Source: Rhodocollybia butyracea (lineage: Eukaryota; Basidiomycota; Agaricomycetes; Agaricales; Omphalotaceae). Taken from it: DNA of 64,000 nucleotides. The translations under genes and the position numbers were made by a program. The DNA is taken from assembly GCA_015501585.1 (NCBI GenBank), contig JADNRY010000328.1:1-64000 (forward strand), read 5' to 3'. The notes under the pieces are model-generated. The model worked only from the letters and a program-made list of their open reading frames with translations, was not told the DNA's origin and made no database searches. Shown piece by piece: positions 23,861 through 35,290 of this stretch. How positions within the stretch are numbered: position 1 is the first letter of the stretch; the number at the start of each line of letters is the position of its first letter.

Positions 23861-24514
23861 GTAATAGAAGATATTGATGATCTGCCCCGTTGTGCTCATG
23901 CTGGATGAGGAGGCGGTGGCAACGACCGTATATGTATGTGCAAGATGCTGAGAACCTTGTGAGACTGCGGGAGATTTACCTATCTTCGTTCATAATCTTC
24001 GCTAACCAAACGACCTCGTCATCGCTGGCAACAACGTATAAGTAAGGTACTCGCACTGGCGCAAAGTACGGAATTGACCGACAAACGCCAAAAACTCTTG
24101 ATATGGTGGACGTCTTTTCAAAAACCTCAAACCGATGTTTCTTCTACAAACTTTCCTTTCCCAATTTTGCTTCCCAATTCCTCCCTGTCTCTCACTTTCT
24201 CCGACTTTTTCCAATCTCTCCCAATGCCTCCACCGCACCTTTAGTGCCTCTTCAGTTCCGCCCAATTTCTGTTCAACCAAATGTTTCTCAAATCTACCAT
24301 TGGTTTGTGAACACGCATCGCACTCGGATTTATTTGAGAAAAGTGTAGAGTTTAGCCTTCAGATAAGCAAGGAAGGAGATTCAACTCCTAGGTTCGAAGG
24401 AAGAAGTGGCTTTGTCATCGTCGCTGTCGTTCGTGGTAAGCTGCCGTGAGAACGAAGCGAAGTATTACTAATTATTTGTCCAGCGTCTCTGGTTCCATGA
24501 CTTTCATAAAAAGA

Positions 24515-24840
24515 CACATACACAAGGTCAGAGCATCAATGCTTGTCTAATTGCAGTTTCCCCTATCTTACTGATGATCGTTTGTGCGGCCGTGCAGTTC
24601 CGTCGTTCAATCTCGGTGTAAAATGGTGTTTCCCAGCGTATCGAGGTTTGAATTTGAATTGAAAAGCTGAAATACTGCTCTTCAAAGTAAAGATTTCTGA
24701 TGCAGAAGCCGAGATAAATTACCTCGAAACTGATCGAGATTAATCCGACCTCAAGACGAGCTCAAAAAATTCTATCTCCCATTTGTCAAGTATCGCTGGA
24801 CGTACTTTTCAAAATATTTGTCCTACCACGCATACGGTAC
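24515..24840 (+). pseudogene. F-box gene N-terminal relic, copy 3
   Basis: The leader ACACAAGGTCAGAGCAT and the following coding block align with 975-1,255 and 22,405-22,730, but stop codons and deletions interrupt every frame. Like the other two copies it ends near the F-box itself. It is the most decayed copy. Confidence 0.45.
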
Positions 24841-25224
24841 TACTATTCTGCTATTCTACTAGTTTGAATTGACACGCTCTCTTGGCAGGTTACCGCGTAA
24901 TAAGAATGAGAACGCAGCTCCCTTTCGACATTGCTCCAAGGATGGCGTTTTGGGGTTTTCCCCTTTGACACGTTGTTGGCTGAGTCTGGCTTACAACGAG
25001 ACAAAACGGTATATTCAAAGCTCAAACCGACACATATCAGTTCATTATTGCGTATTGACCCAGTGTTAGCTGGCTGGATGCAAACACAAATACTAGAACT
25101 TCACCCGCTTACAAGATCGCGTTGCAACCTCAAATGAGGAATTCGTCTTGACATCGTTCCTCTACCCCCCGGGGGCAAGAATTAGAACTTTACCAGTTGC
25201 TTTCGTTAATTCACCCACTACTCG

Positions 25225-25290
25225 GAAACCCAATTTCAAAAGATACACCTGCTTACACGCTCAACGACATCCACTCCCATCACAAATTGA
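25225..25290 (+). pseudogene. NACHT-gene N-terminal relic
   Basis: Translation gives ISKDTPAYTLNDIHS, which parallels ISKATPAHALDAIPS at about 26,100 and ALKAAPISGLDAIPS in the intact NACHT gene (codons from 17,270). It is too short to say more than that a paralogue once stood here. Confidence 0.35.
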
Positions 25291-25464
25291 AACCCCTCTC
25301 CTCCGTTCGCTCTTTTGATTCGTTCCATCCAGAGTAAAACCTGGCAGGCCATCCATGATAGTGACTTGGGTATGCGGTATGACTGCAAGCCACATACCCA
25401 GGGAGCTAGACTTCAGGTGCTGGAAAATATGAGAAATGGGCCATTGACTCACAGTCCTCTTTAG

Positions 25465-25620
25465 GATACAGGATATGTGGCATTGGCACGCTACTCTAGG
25501 ACTTTTGCAACTGCCCTCAGGGATATTTTGAGTGAAAATCCAGATGTTCCTAGAAAGGGTCTAAAAGAGTATATCTCGGGGCTTTTGATTGAGCCCTGGA
25601 ATATAGTTCAGAAATTGGGC
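25465..25620 (+). pseudogene. Fragment of a NACHT domain
   Basis: The frame VALARYSRTFATALRDILS, continuing ENPDVPRKGLKEYISGLL to IEPW, has the spacing of the segment between Walker A and Walker B in fungal NACHT proteins. The matching part of the intact gene is STLACQLAEHHPRYRNAL. No P-loop or Walker B remains. It lies 245 bp after an N-terminal relic, consistent with one decayed paralogue. Confidence 0.5.
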
Positions 25621-26084
25621 CTCATGGGAACATATACCCCTGTACTCGTCCAAATTCTGCAATATTTTATTCCAGCAATACAACATCAAAAAATGCCTGG
25701 GTTGAAATTTTTTTCTTACAAGCTGCCCAGAGCAGCCCATGAATAATCTTGTTCATTCAAAAAGTCAACTGGAAAAAAAGGCAGTTTGAGCCTCCGTATC
25801 CATCTGGCGTGTTATAGGAATGATGAAGAGCATGAATAAATAGCGCAGTGATCAATGTCATTGATGTGTTGATCAGGTTCCGAGTCGACGGAGGGGACTT
25901 AACTTAAAGTTGAAGATCTCTCCTCCGAAAGCAATGTGTCACTTATAATTTGGAGGAGTATACGCCGGGTATTGTTGTAACTTTGAAGGATTGGACTGGT
26001 GCTTGACATCGTTCTGTGGTGATGAAAATGTGCATGTTGCCTCTGTCAACCCACACACTGGGAGGGAAGGAAGGAAGGATCTAT

Positions 26085-26200
26085 ACCATGGCACGGTCAA
26101 ATCAATTTCAAAAGCTACACCTGCTCACGCACTCGATGCTATCCCTTCGTACTCACCTAGCTTATTGGTTCATCATCAGCTCTCCCACGGTGATTTTGTA
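26085..26200 (+). pseudogene. Second NACHT-gene N-terminal relic
   Basis: The frame TVKSISKATPAHALDAIPSY aligns with the segment before the first intron of the intact NACHT gene. Nothing recognisable of the NTPase follows. With the pieces at 25.2 and 25.5 kb it indicates at least two dead paralogues. Confidence 0.4.
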
Positions 26201-26417
26201 TGTAATTAGACGGTCTGGACTGAATTACTTTCCGGTTACATCAAACTTTCACAATTCGGTCTCTGGCTTCTTGTCAGCCTTTCAGTGCATGGCCCTCTGC
26301 TGGCGTTAGCTCACTCTTCATCCACATTGGCTCAGTCTATAAGTAGTCATGGACCATGATTCTCACTGGGTGTCAGGCATAAAGAATGCCGCCGAATGCG
26401 TGTACTGCCTGAGCTCA

Positions 26418-26536
26418 CACCGGGGGCAAGGACCATGGCAGTTGAATTCTGACTGCCTTTAACGCAGTGGTCAAGGCAGTAGGGTAGGCAGCTGATACCC
26501 GGCATAGCCGGTTTGGTGTAATGGTGACTGTGTCAG
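26418..26536 (+). repeat. Left arm of an inverted SINE-like pair
   Basis: This 119-bp block is about 90 percent or more identical, in inverse orientation, to 27,774-27,892. It begins CACCGGGGGCAAGGACC and contains GGTGTAATGGTGACTGTG, which resembles a tRNA A-box and D-arm. The pair encloses about 1.2 kb without a gene. Confidence 0.6.
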
Positions 26537-27704
26537 CACAGTTATCGGCATCAATGATGCCGCACCATATCGCTACTGTGACCATACGACTTACGGTTGT
26601 ATACATACTGCTAGTAGTGTACCCAGGGACTTCATAGTATGGCACCGGTAAAAACGCAGTGTATGACCATGAAAATCACCTCTTTTGAGGAAACTATCTA
26701 CCCATTTATGAGAGTAACCTAAAAACTTGCTTTAAAATATCCCCAAGTCCTTGGTCCTTCTTCTCCTAAGCTTGGATGTTTGTAAACTTGAAGAATAAAT
26801 ACTAAAATAACTGGTGGCTCAAAAGGGCTTCAAGCTAGTACCATAAACTTGAAGGGGAATAACATGTGCCCTTGGCCCCTTACTCTTGAGAAAATGTGCC
26901 TTATGGGGTTAGTCTGATTGTTGCACAGTGCATTGAGATACAGTGCTAGGAGGAGAAGAGCCAACAGTTTTCAATGTGATGTGATTTTTATTCGATTTTC
27001 AGGGCTATACACTAAATTTTACCTGCACCATACCATATAGTCCTTAGTACAGCTACAGTACTACTAAATACCATATGCAAAGTGTTTCACCATATTTGGA
27101 AATGTCAAAGCGCCTGTCATGTGACTTCATGGATCGGCGTTCCATTTTCGCTTACTCCACTTACCGCGGTACTGCTTCCTGCTGCAAAAATGAAAGCTTC
27201 TTGATATTTAATTGTTTCGCAAATGTAATTTTGGGATTTGTGGGCTTCGAAATCAATATGTGATCCTTTTTCTGTTTTGCAGATGCCACAACGTTGGAAA
27301 ACTTGGAATTTGTGGGCTCTTGCCTTCTTATTATTTTTTCTTTTTTGCAAGAGCAGCCTCATTCCTTTGACTCTAATACACCCAGTCTCTTGTACTCTTG
27401 GACCAAGCTCAAACCTTAATTTAGAAGACTGTTAGTTTTTTGGGTGTCCCTCAGTCCGGGTAGTAGATATCTTTATCTGCACCTCAGGAGATCTGATGCT
27501 TATGCTCGCCATGCGGGGGTTGACTACAGTTATCAGTGCCCGCCGGAGGTTAAACAAGCAATTTCCGCTCAAGTCCTGGTTTTCTGACGATCCTTACACT
27601 GAGTCAGTGTTTGTTATTGACTTTTTGGAATGCAATTCCGCAGTATACATTCTGAGTATGGACCTTTTACTGGATGCACTTTACCTTTTCCATATGAAGT
27701 CTCA
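26537..27704. other. Gene-poor spacer between SINE-like arms
   Basis: AT-rich sequence without recognisable coding blocks. Frames of 60-90 codons occur on both strands but show no motif or splice pattern. No internal repeats stand out. Confidence 0.35.
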
Positions 27705-27892
27705 AAGTAGCATCTTGCAGGACTCGTACCTGCCACACGCTTGGCGTGGTGGCCCACACTCGCAAGTGATGCCCTGACACAGTCATCATTACACCAACCT
27801 GGCTATGCCGGATATCAACTGCCTACCCTACTGCCTTGACCACTGCGTTAAAGGCAGTCAGCATTCAACTGCCACGGTCCTTGCCCCCGGTG
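27705..27892 (-). repeat. Right arm of the inverted pair, with tRNA-like sequence
   Basis: The copy of the left arm spans 27,774-27,892. Read on the minus strand it runs on into a T-arm-like GCAGGTACGAGTCCTGC (B-box) at 27,717-27,733, about 80 nt after the A-box-like segment. That spacing and a possible long variable arm suggest a serine-type tRNA origin. The acceptor stem does not pair, so it is a relic or SINE head. Confidence 0.5.
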
Positions 27893-28127
27893 TCAGGCTT
27901 TTCAATGAAGTACTTTCAATGGACTGACAATATTGATTAGCGCTTAGGGAACAAAGCTGCATTGGCCTAGATTTGGGAACAACCTTTTTCAAATAATGGC
28001 AGTGAGCACTCAATTTTAATCAATGCCTCTTATACTTATTGCTGCCTTAGATCCTTCCAGGATGTGGTCCTGTGGACATCAACAACTCTAGTTTCACCGC
28101 CATCCACAGATAGCAATATAAAACTAG

Positions 28128-28428
28128 AGATGGACACAAGTCCGGGTCCCGGACAACCCAGATCCGCCGCGCGGGTACCGGCGGAAAATAATCCTGACCC
28201 GTGACTGACCCGGACCCATGGGAAACGGGTACCTGGATCCGCTGGATCCAGGTCATGCAGGTCAATCTGCGGGTATTGGTACTAGAATGGTACTTTACAA
28301 GGTCCGGAAGTCACCAAAGGATGACCTGTGACTGACCTGAATCCGGCGGATCCGGGTCAGACAGGTATTCCCACGTGTCGAATCCACGGGTCACCTGTTA
28401 GGACCTGGACTCGTGTCCATCCTTATAT
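28128..28428. mobile_element. Foldback-type insertion with ATGGACAC ends and GGGTC/GACCC words
   Basis: The ends are inverted, ATGGACACAAGTCC on the left and GGACTCGTGTCCAT on the right. The body is made of CCGGGTC, GACCCGG, GGATCC and GGTACC words in both orientations. It is one of several such non-coding blocks in the window, each with its own vocabulary. No target duplication is obvious. Confidence 0.55.
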
Positions 28429-28846
28429 AAAACTCCTATGTTCATTGAACCCCAGATCAACCCCAGATCAATGGTTCTTGACAGCTGTCAGCTTTTGATA
28501 TGTGCCATCATTGCTCATATGGACCAGTGGGTATTTAAGCTGTAGTGCATAGTACATACCTTGTTTGACTCCTCACTTTCCCACTAGATCATCTTTTTGC
28601 ATCTGCTGTGCCAAATCGAAGCTCTTCAATCCCTATGTAAGTCAATGCCAGAAATGTGGATAAGGAACCAATGCCTTATTGTCTTTTACTTTTCAGCTGT
28701 ATGGTATACTCCCCATCTATCGACTTCAAAAGATCTCTGACATTGTTAATACATAAACAATATTGTTATAAGCTTGAAAAGCGCCCTGGAACCCAATAGT
28801 CAAAGCCCAATAGTCAATTGGAGAAGCAAGAAAACATCTGTGTACC

Positions 28847-31800
28847 ATGGTATGTACTCTTACTTCAATACTTAATGAAAAAGAAACTCAGCTGTTGGAC
28901 ACTTTGCAGTCGAGTGAAGTATGTTCTACATGATTATTTAACATCATGTATAGTTGAACAAATATAGGAGTTGGATCTTGCATTGGAGGCTATAGTTCAA
29001 AGTGGTGGAGACCGCACCGCATCTGATCTGGATGTTGCGAAACTCGGAGAAGAAGCTATCAAAAACAGTCCTGATACCAAGAAGCCTTTCTTACTCAACA
29101 ACCTTGGAAATGCTTGTCACACTCGGTTTGAGCAGCTTGGTCTGCTGCCTGACCTTGAGAGAGCCATTGCTTTCCAGCAGCAGGCAGTTGATCTTACTGG
29201 TGATGGTGACATGGCAAAACCTTCCCTGCTAAATGACCTTGGAATTTCTTTGCAACACCGGTTTCAGCGTCTTGGAGAGCTTGCAGATATCAACAAGGCC
29301 ATTGATATCCTCTCATGTGCAGTTGATTCTACTCCAGATGGCGACTACAACAAGGGTACATGGCTTATCAACCTTGGACTTGCCCTTCAGACGAGGTTTG
29401 ACTGTATTGGAAAGCTTCCTGACGTGGAACGGGCCATTGATTTCATGCAGCAGGCTCTTAGCCTCATCCCGGATGGTCACGCTGACAAGCCTGCTCAATT
29501 CAACAACCTTGGAATTGCATTACAAAGCCGATTTAAGCGCCATGGTGAGCTGGCCGATGTGCAGCAAGCTATTGCGTTCCTGCAGCAAGCAGTTGAGCTA
29601 ACTGCTGATGAAAATACTAGAAAGCCTGCCCACCTCAACAACCTGGGCAATGCTTTCCAGAGCCGGTTTGAGCTTCTTGGTGAACTCTCTGACCTTGATA
29701 AGGCTATTAGTTGCATGCAGCATGCAGTTAAACTCACTCCGGATGGCCGCACGGACAAATCTATTTGGATCAACAACCTGGGAATTTATTTTCACAGTCG
29801 GTTTGAGTTTTCTAAAGAATGTTCTGACCTGGATAAAGCCATTGATTTTAAAAAACAAGCGGTTAAGCTCACTCCTGATGACCACATAGGCAAGCCCACA
29901 CGGCTAACCACTCTCGGAGATGCCCTTCAATCCCGGTTTGAGCAGCTCAATGAGCCCCAAGACTTGGAGCAGGCCATTTACTTTATCCAGCAGGCAATTG
30001 ACCTCACCCCAGATCTGAATGGGAAAAAGCCCAGATGGCTCACCAACCTTGGGATTTCTTTCTGGAGCAGATTTCATCATTTTCGTGAGCCTGCAGACCT
30101 TGATAAATCCATCAGTGCTCATCAGCAGGCTCTCGAGTTCACTCTTGATGATAGCCCTAACAGGCCTGCCTTGTTTACCAATCTTGGACTTTCCTTGAAA
30201 ACCCGGTTCCAGTGTTTTGGTGACATCAAGGATGTCACAAAGGCCATTGCAGCCTTCCAGCAGGCAGCTGACTGTACTACAGAGAGTGATCTTAACAAGG
30301 CCACCTCTTTCACTAGTCTTGGACTTGCCTTGCAGATACAATTTCAGCATCTTGGGAAGCTTGCAGACATTGACAGGGCCATTGGTGCTTATCAGAAGGC
30401 TGTTGAGCTTACCCTTGCTGACCGTTTCCAAAAGTCTGTCAGGCTCACTGCCCTTGGAACTTGCTTTGAAAATAGGTTTCGGCACTCTGGGGAGCTCACA
30501 GATATTGAACAAGCCATTGATGCTTATCAGAAAACGGTCAAATACACCCTTGATGGGGACTCCAATAAGCCAGCTTATCTCACTAATTTTGGGCTTGCCC
30601 TACAGCGACGATATGAGCATCTTGGAGAATTTACAGACCTTGAAAAATCCATCAGCGCCCACCATTGTGCAGTCAACATTGCTACTGATCACATTGGGAA
30701 GCATCTCTTTCTCAACAACCTTGGAATCTCCTTACTAAGTAGGTATGAGCGGCTTGGGGAGCTGGCAGATCTGGCAGAGGCCATTGGTTTGATGGAGCAG
30801 GCAGTTGGTCTTACACCTGATGGGCATGCTGGCAAAGCTGCTCAGCTCAGCAACCTTGGACTTGCCTTACAACGACGGTTTGTGCGCTTAAAAGAACTTT
30901 CTGATGTGGATCAGGGGATTCGTTTCTTGCAGCAGGCAGTCAAACTTGGACGAGGCTCTAGCCTCAACAGCCTTGGACAAGCATTTCTAAGCCGGTTTGA
31001 GCATCTAGGTGTTCTTACTGATCTTGACCATGCCATTCGTTTCCTGCAGCAAGCAGTTCACCTCACTTCTGAAACTGTGCATGCCTCCAGCTTCCACAAC
31101 CTTGGAACGGCCCATTTAAGGAGGTTTGAGCGCTTCAATGCACCCGATGATCTTAACCAGGCTATTGTTTTTATGCAACAAGCAGTTGAGCTCACTCCTG
31201 ATGGCCATGCAACTAAGGCTCTCAGACTAAACACCCTTGGAAAGGTTGTTCAGCTCCGGTTTGAGCATCTAGCTGACTCTTCAGACCGACTTCACGCTTT
31301 GAATGCATTTCGGGCTGCATCAATTGCATCGCATGGTGATCCTTACTTTCAGCTTGACTCTGCCATACAATGGGCTAGCTTATGTTCTGATCCTGATTTA
31401 GCCTTGCAAGCATATGAGCGCCTATTTCAGTTAATCCCACAAGTTGTTTGGCTGGGAAAGACAGTTGGCCGCCGATATGAGGAACTGCTTGAAATTGGTC
31501 ATGCAGTGAATGAAGCAGTTGCAATGGCAATTTCTGTTGGCAACTTTGCAAGAGCAATTGAATGGGTGGAGACAGGCCGTGGGGTTGTGTGGGGTCAGAT
31601 AATTCAGCTGCGGTCACCATCAGATTTGCTCCAGCGTCAGCACCCTGATATTGCTGAGAAATTGGAAGAAATTGCTCGAGGTCTTGAAAATGCCCGTGCG
31701 GCCTCCTGGTCCAAGAGTTCAAGTCCATATACAGTCGCATTGAGCAGCACTGGGGAGCGTGAAGCCCATATTCATAGCAAGCTGGCAGGAAATTATGATA

Positions 31801-33100
31801 AACTTGTTAAGGAAATAAGGGACCTGGAAGGCTTTGGTAGCTTCCTGAAGCCAAAGCAGCTGTCTGATCTTGCTCCAGCTGCATGTAATAGCCCAGTGAT
31901 TATTCTAACATACACTGGTGCAATTGCACTGCTACCCCCTCATGCAGATATACTCTATATTCCTCTTCCAAGCCTTTCTAAGAAACAATGTCAAGAGTTG
32001 CATTCAAAGTTGACCTCATCATTGACCGATTTGAATGTTTGTGTTGGCCGTAATGGAGACCGTCTGAAACCTAAAACCACTGCCAGACACTCTGAGAATA
32101 TTGGGACCAAAGAGTTCCAATCAATCTTAGCTGTATTGTGGCTCAATGTTGTAGAACCTATACTTTCTGCACTTGGTCTGGTAAGGACAGTCTTATCTCA
32201 TTATTGTTTGAGGTGCTTACTAGTATGAACTTTAAGCTCCACAGGAACTCAAATAATTACCTCTCTCATATCACTTGGTGTGCAACGGGTACTCTGGCGT
32301 TTCTTCCCCTTCATGCCGCTGGCATTTATGGCTCTGCAGATTCTGAGCAAAGTGTGAAGACCTCTGATTTTGTTGTTTCTTCATATACAACAACATTGGG
32401 TGCTCTGATCAACTCTGGCTTGAAATCTCAGGGCAATCTAATACAAAAACCAAGAGTTCTGATTATTTCACAACCTGAGACACCAGATATGCCTCCTTTG
32501 CCTGGCACTTGTGAAGAAGCAGAGCTGATCCAGCAATACACATTTCCAGATGATACTTTACATCTATCCCATGATAAAGCTACCGTAGAAGCTGTCATGA
32601 AAGAAATGAGCAAGCATGAAATTGTCCATCTTGCTTGCCATGGGATTCAGGAGTCAAGTAATCCTCTTGATAGTTCCTTTGCACTTTATGATGGAGCACT
32701 CCAGCTCAAAGCATTGATGGGGCTGTCCCTTCACAATACTAAGCTTGCAGTTCTTTCTGCTTGTCAGACGGCCACAGGGGAGGAAACACTTCCTGAAGAA
32801 GCTGTACATCTTGCGGCTGGTATGCTTACTGTAGGCTATCCAAGCGTTATTGCAACAATGTGGTCAATAGAAGATGAGGTAGCACCTCGGGTTATTGCTG
32901 AATTATATGCAAGGCTCTTTGGAAAAAAGTGGAACCATGGTGACAGGGAAAAAAGGAAAGTCTACCTAGGTTCTGCCTATGCTCTTCATGAGGCTGTGAA
33001 CCTTCTACGGGAAGAGGTTGGTGAGATGAATTTTGTCAAGTGGGTTCCATTTGTTCACTTTGGAGCTGACTCATCAGTTCCGTTCAATAATGGGCCTTAG
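28847..33100 (+). CDS. TPR-CHAT protein, caspase-like protease family
   Basis: CHAT domains are relatives of caspases and separase with a His-Cys dyad. My model starts with ATG at 28,847, joins a 9-nt exon (28,910-28,918) and the main exon 28,968-32,180, then uses an AAG acceptor to exon 32,237-33,100, giving about 1,360 residues. The first two exons are inferred, since the main exon opens after TATAG without an ATG. About 17 TPR units of 43-44 residues follow a common pattern, LNNLGxxxxxRFExLGELxDL. A helical linker has WVETGRGVVWGQII. The CHAT domain has FLPLHAAG, the catalytic His in HLACHG (about residue 1,210), the Cys in LSACQTATG (about 1,249), and a GYPSVIATMWSIED block, so the dyad is intact. 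Such genes are multicopy in mushrooms; a role in cell death or defence is inferred. Confidence 0.88.
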
Positions 33101-33505
33101 AGTGCCTGTTAGGCAGAAATGCGCCATTTCTTGAATTTGGGACTGGATTTTGTTAGGATTTATTCAAGTTTTTTCTGTATATTATTCAAATATTATTTAT
33201 GACCCTATCAAGGCCTTATTGGCTGGAAATTCCTTTTCTGGCTGCTACCTCTGTCTATGTCTTCAAATAATTTCAGTTTTGTATATTTGATGATCTGAGG
33301 CCCTGTATAACTACAACCAGATGGTCATGTGGGGTTACATGTTACACATTGATTTGAGGAATGTGATGATTGCACCCCAAAATTATGCATTACACGTTGC
33401 CTTTCAAGATCATATGAATTGGCAAGCTGGGGGCCCGCCCTAATTTTTGTATGTTTTCCACTGTTACTTGATGATCAAACCTCTCTGTTACATGTTACAA
33501 TTGCC
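33101..33505. other. 3' flank of the TPR-CHAT gene
   Basis: AT-rich and without coding blocks. TTATTCAAATATTATTTATGA at about 33,180 may contribute to 3' end formation, but fungal polyadenylation signals are too loose to call. Confidence 0.3.
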
Positions 33506-34262
33506 TGTTAGACAACATTTAGCTCAGTTGTGTAGGAATCAACTAATATATATGTACTACCTGTTAGGCAATGTTGAGCTAAAGTAAGTAGTCAGTAAGA
33601 AAGAAAATGAATTGTAAGTAAATATATCTCACCTCAGTTGTGTAGGAATCAACTGAGGAGAGGAAAACAAATAATTATGTTTATATAACTCTGAGTCCTA
33701 AATAAGCAATAAGGAAAAATAAGGAAACGCCAAAGTGGATGCTATTATACTGGATCAGGAAGGAGTAACCTCAACATTCCCCCCACTCTGTACCATCCAG
33801 ACCAAGCATTCGCACCAAAGTCCTGTGGATCGGACCAGCAAGAGGTTTTGTGAAAATAATGGCCACATTTTCACCGGAACAAACTTGCTTGAGGACGATG
33901 GAGCCATCAGCAACACTTTCCCTAATATAATGGTGCTTGACGTCGAGATGCTTTACCAAAGCATGCTTCTTTGGAGTCTGAGCAATAGAAATTGATGCAA
34001 AATTATCCCCACAGAGTTGAGTAGCACCATCTTGAGGTACACCCGCTTCATCGAGGCATGATTTTATCCAAGCTGCCTATTGTGCAGCCCTTGATAATTT
34101 GATGAACTCTGATTCCATAGTCGAGAGTGAGACGGTTGTTTGAAGTTTAGAGCTCCAAGCTACAGGCGCGCCAGCCATAAAGAATACATACCCCGATGTG
34201 GAACATCTGGTATCAAGACAACCCGCATGGTCGGAATCAGAAAAACCCGGGCATAGAACATT
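33506..34262 (-). mobile_element. Ty1/Copia relic: RNase H end plus 3' LTR
   Basis: On the minus strand the Copia RNase H C-terminus is plain: SDSDHAGCLDTRCSTSGYVF, then SSKLQTTVSLSTMESEF, then KHLDVKHHYIRE and IFTKPL. An extra T near 33,965 shifts the frame. A polypurine tract (GTGGGGGGAATG in sense) is followed by a probable LTR at 33,506-33,776 that starts TGTTGAGG and ends CTAACA. The LTR holds two GTTG-TGTAGGAAT-CAAC hairpins. Everything upstream of RNase H is missing, cut off by the satellite array at 34,262. The encoded residues resemble the Copia copy at 43.7 kb, so both belong to related lineages. Confidence 0.8.
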
Positions 34263-34795
34263 TACAGTCACCCCCGCAGTAACGGTGACTACGGGTGACT
34301 GCAGGTGACTGCAGGTGACTGCAGGTGACTGCGAGGTGACTGCGAGGTGACTGTAAATTTGATGAATCTTACTGCACTTTGTTGCATCAGACTGTACATT
34401 TATTAAGTACTTGACCCAACAAGTTACCATTTCATGTGACCTTAAACTCTAATTTGCAATATTCCTGCAACTGCGACCTGTGGACAGTCCAAATTTAACA
34501 TCAGACTTGATCTTCTGTAGTATTTTGTTACAATACAGTCTCAAAGGTGACTGCAGGGTGACTGCAAATTTAATCAAGGTGACTGTAAATACCTCAAAGG
34601 TGACTGCTGGGTGACTGTAGATATCCCAAAGGTGACTGCAGGGTGACTGCAAATATCTCAAAGGTGACTGCTGGGTGACTGCAAATATCTCAAAGGTGAC
34701 TGCTGGGTGACTGCAAATATCTCAAAGGTGACTGCAAAGGTGACTGCAAAGGTGACTGCTGGGTGACTGCAGGGTGACTGTAAATGTTTAATGGG
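34262..34795. repeat. GGTGACTGCAG satellite-like array
   Basis: More than 20 copies of GGTGACTGC appear, at first spaced every 11 bp (GGTGACTGCAG) and then in a longer unit of about 42 bp that adds AAATATCTCAAA. It abuts the truncated Copia RNase H, so the array or the element carrying it replaced the rest of that gene. A second, shorter array lies at 36,352-36,470. No protein is encoded. Confidence 0.85.
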
Positions 34796-34803
34796 TAGAT
34801 GGC

Positions 34804-35290
34804 TCAAGTGTCTTGATTGACACATTTACCTTCAAGTGGAACACTGGGTCTCTGTACAGGACCAGGATTTACAGAGAAAACAGGGGGTGCCAAGGGCAAA
34901 GAATCAGAGCTGTCATCCCTTGAATGATCTTTAGGTGTGTTAGACTCTGAAGCTGGGATTTGGGCGCCCAGTACTAAATGCTGGTGTGGTTCACTGGCAT
35001 GATTTCCAGGATATACTAGTGGCTGTGGAGGGTGCGGGATGGTTGTTAATGGTGGGTAGTATGGATAAGGCGGATATGTATAGGGTCCACTTAATGGAAA
35101 TTGATCAGGAGCAGGACGTGGAGGCTGGTTGGAAAGGGGCGCTGAAGGGATGGAAGAAGGGGCAAGCTGTCTTGGTGGGTTCAGCGTGTTTGGTGGCTCC
35201 CTCTTGCGCTTTGGTGCCACAGATTTTTCCTCAATCGCCAACTCACTGTCACTTGAATCGCCGAAAAAAGAGGAAACGGCGGTAAGGCTT
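34804..35290 (-). CDS. Proline-rich hypothetical protein, possibly partial
   Basis: The minus-strand frame runs from about 35,290 (SSFFGDSSDSELAIEEKS) through a basic motif, APKRKREPPN, that could act as a nuclear signal, into a Pro/Tyr-rich part (YTYPPYPYYPPL) and a stop at 34,804. An ATG at about 35,241 would give 145 residues; an upstream exon near 35,320 (MSLAPYKKSAETKPY) is possible but needs a splice I cannot place. There are no known domains. It may be the head of a transposon gene, given its surroundings. Confidence 0.35.

Noticed and set aside
34262..34795. CRISPR-like array
   Set aside because: The repeats are direct and nearly continuous with repeated, not unique, spacers; this is a eukaryotic nuclear sequence with no cas genes.
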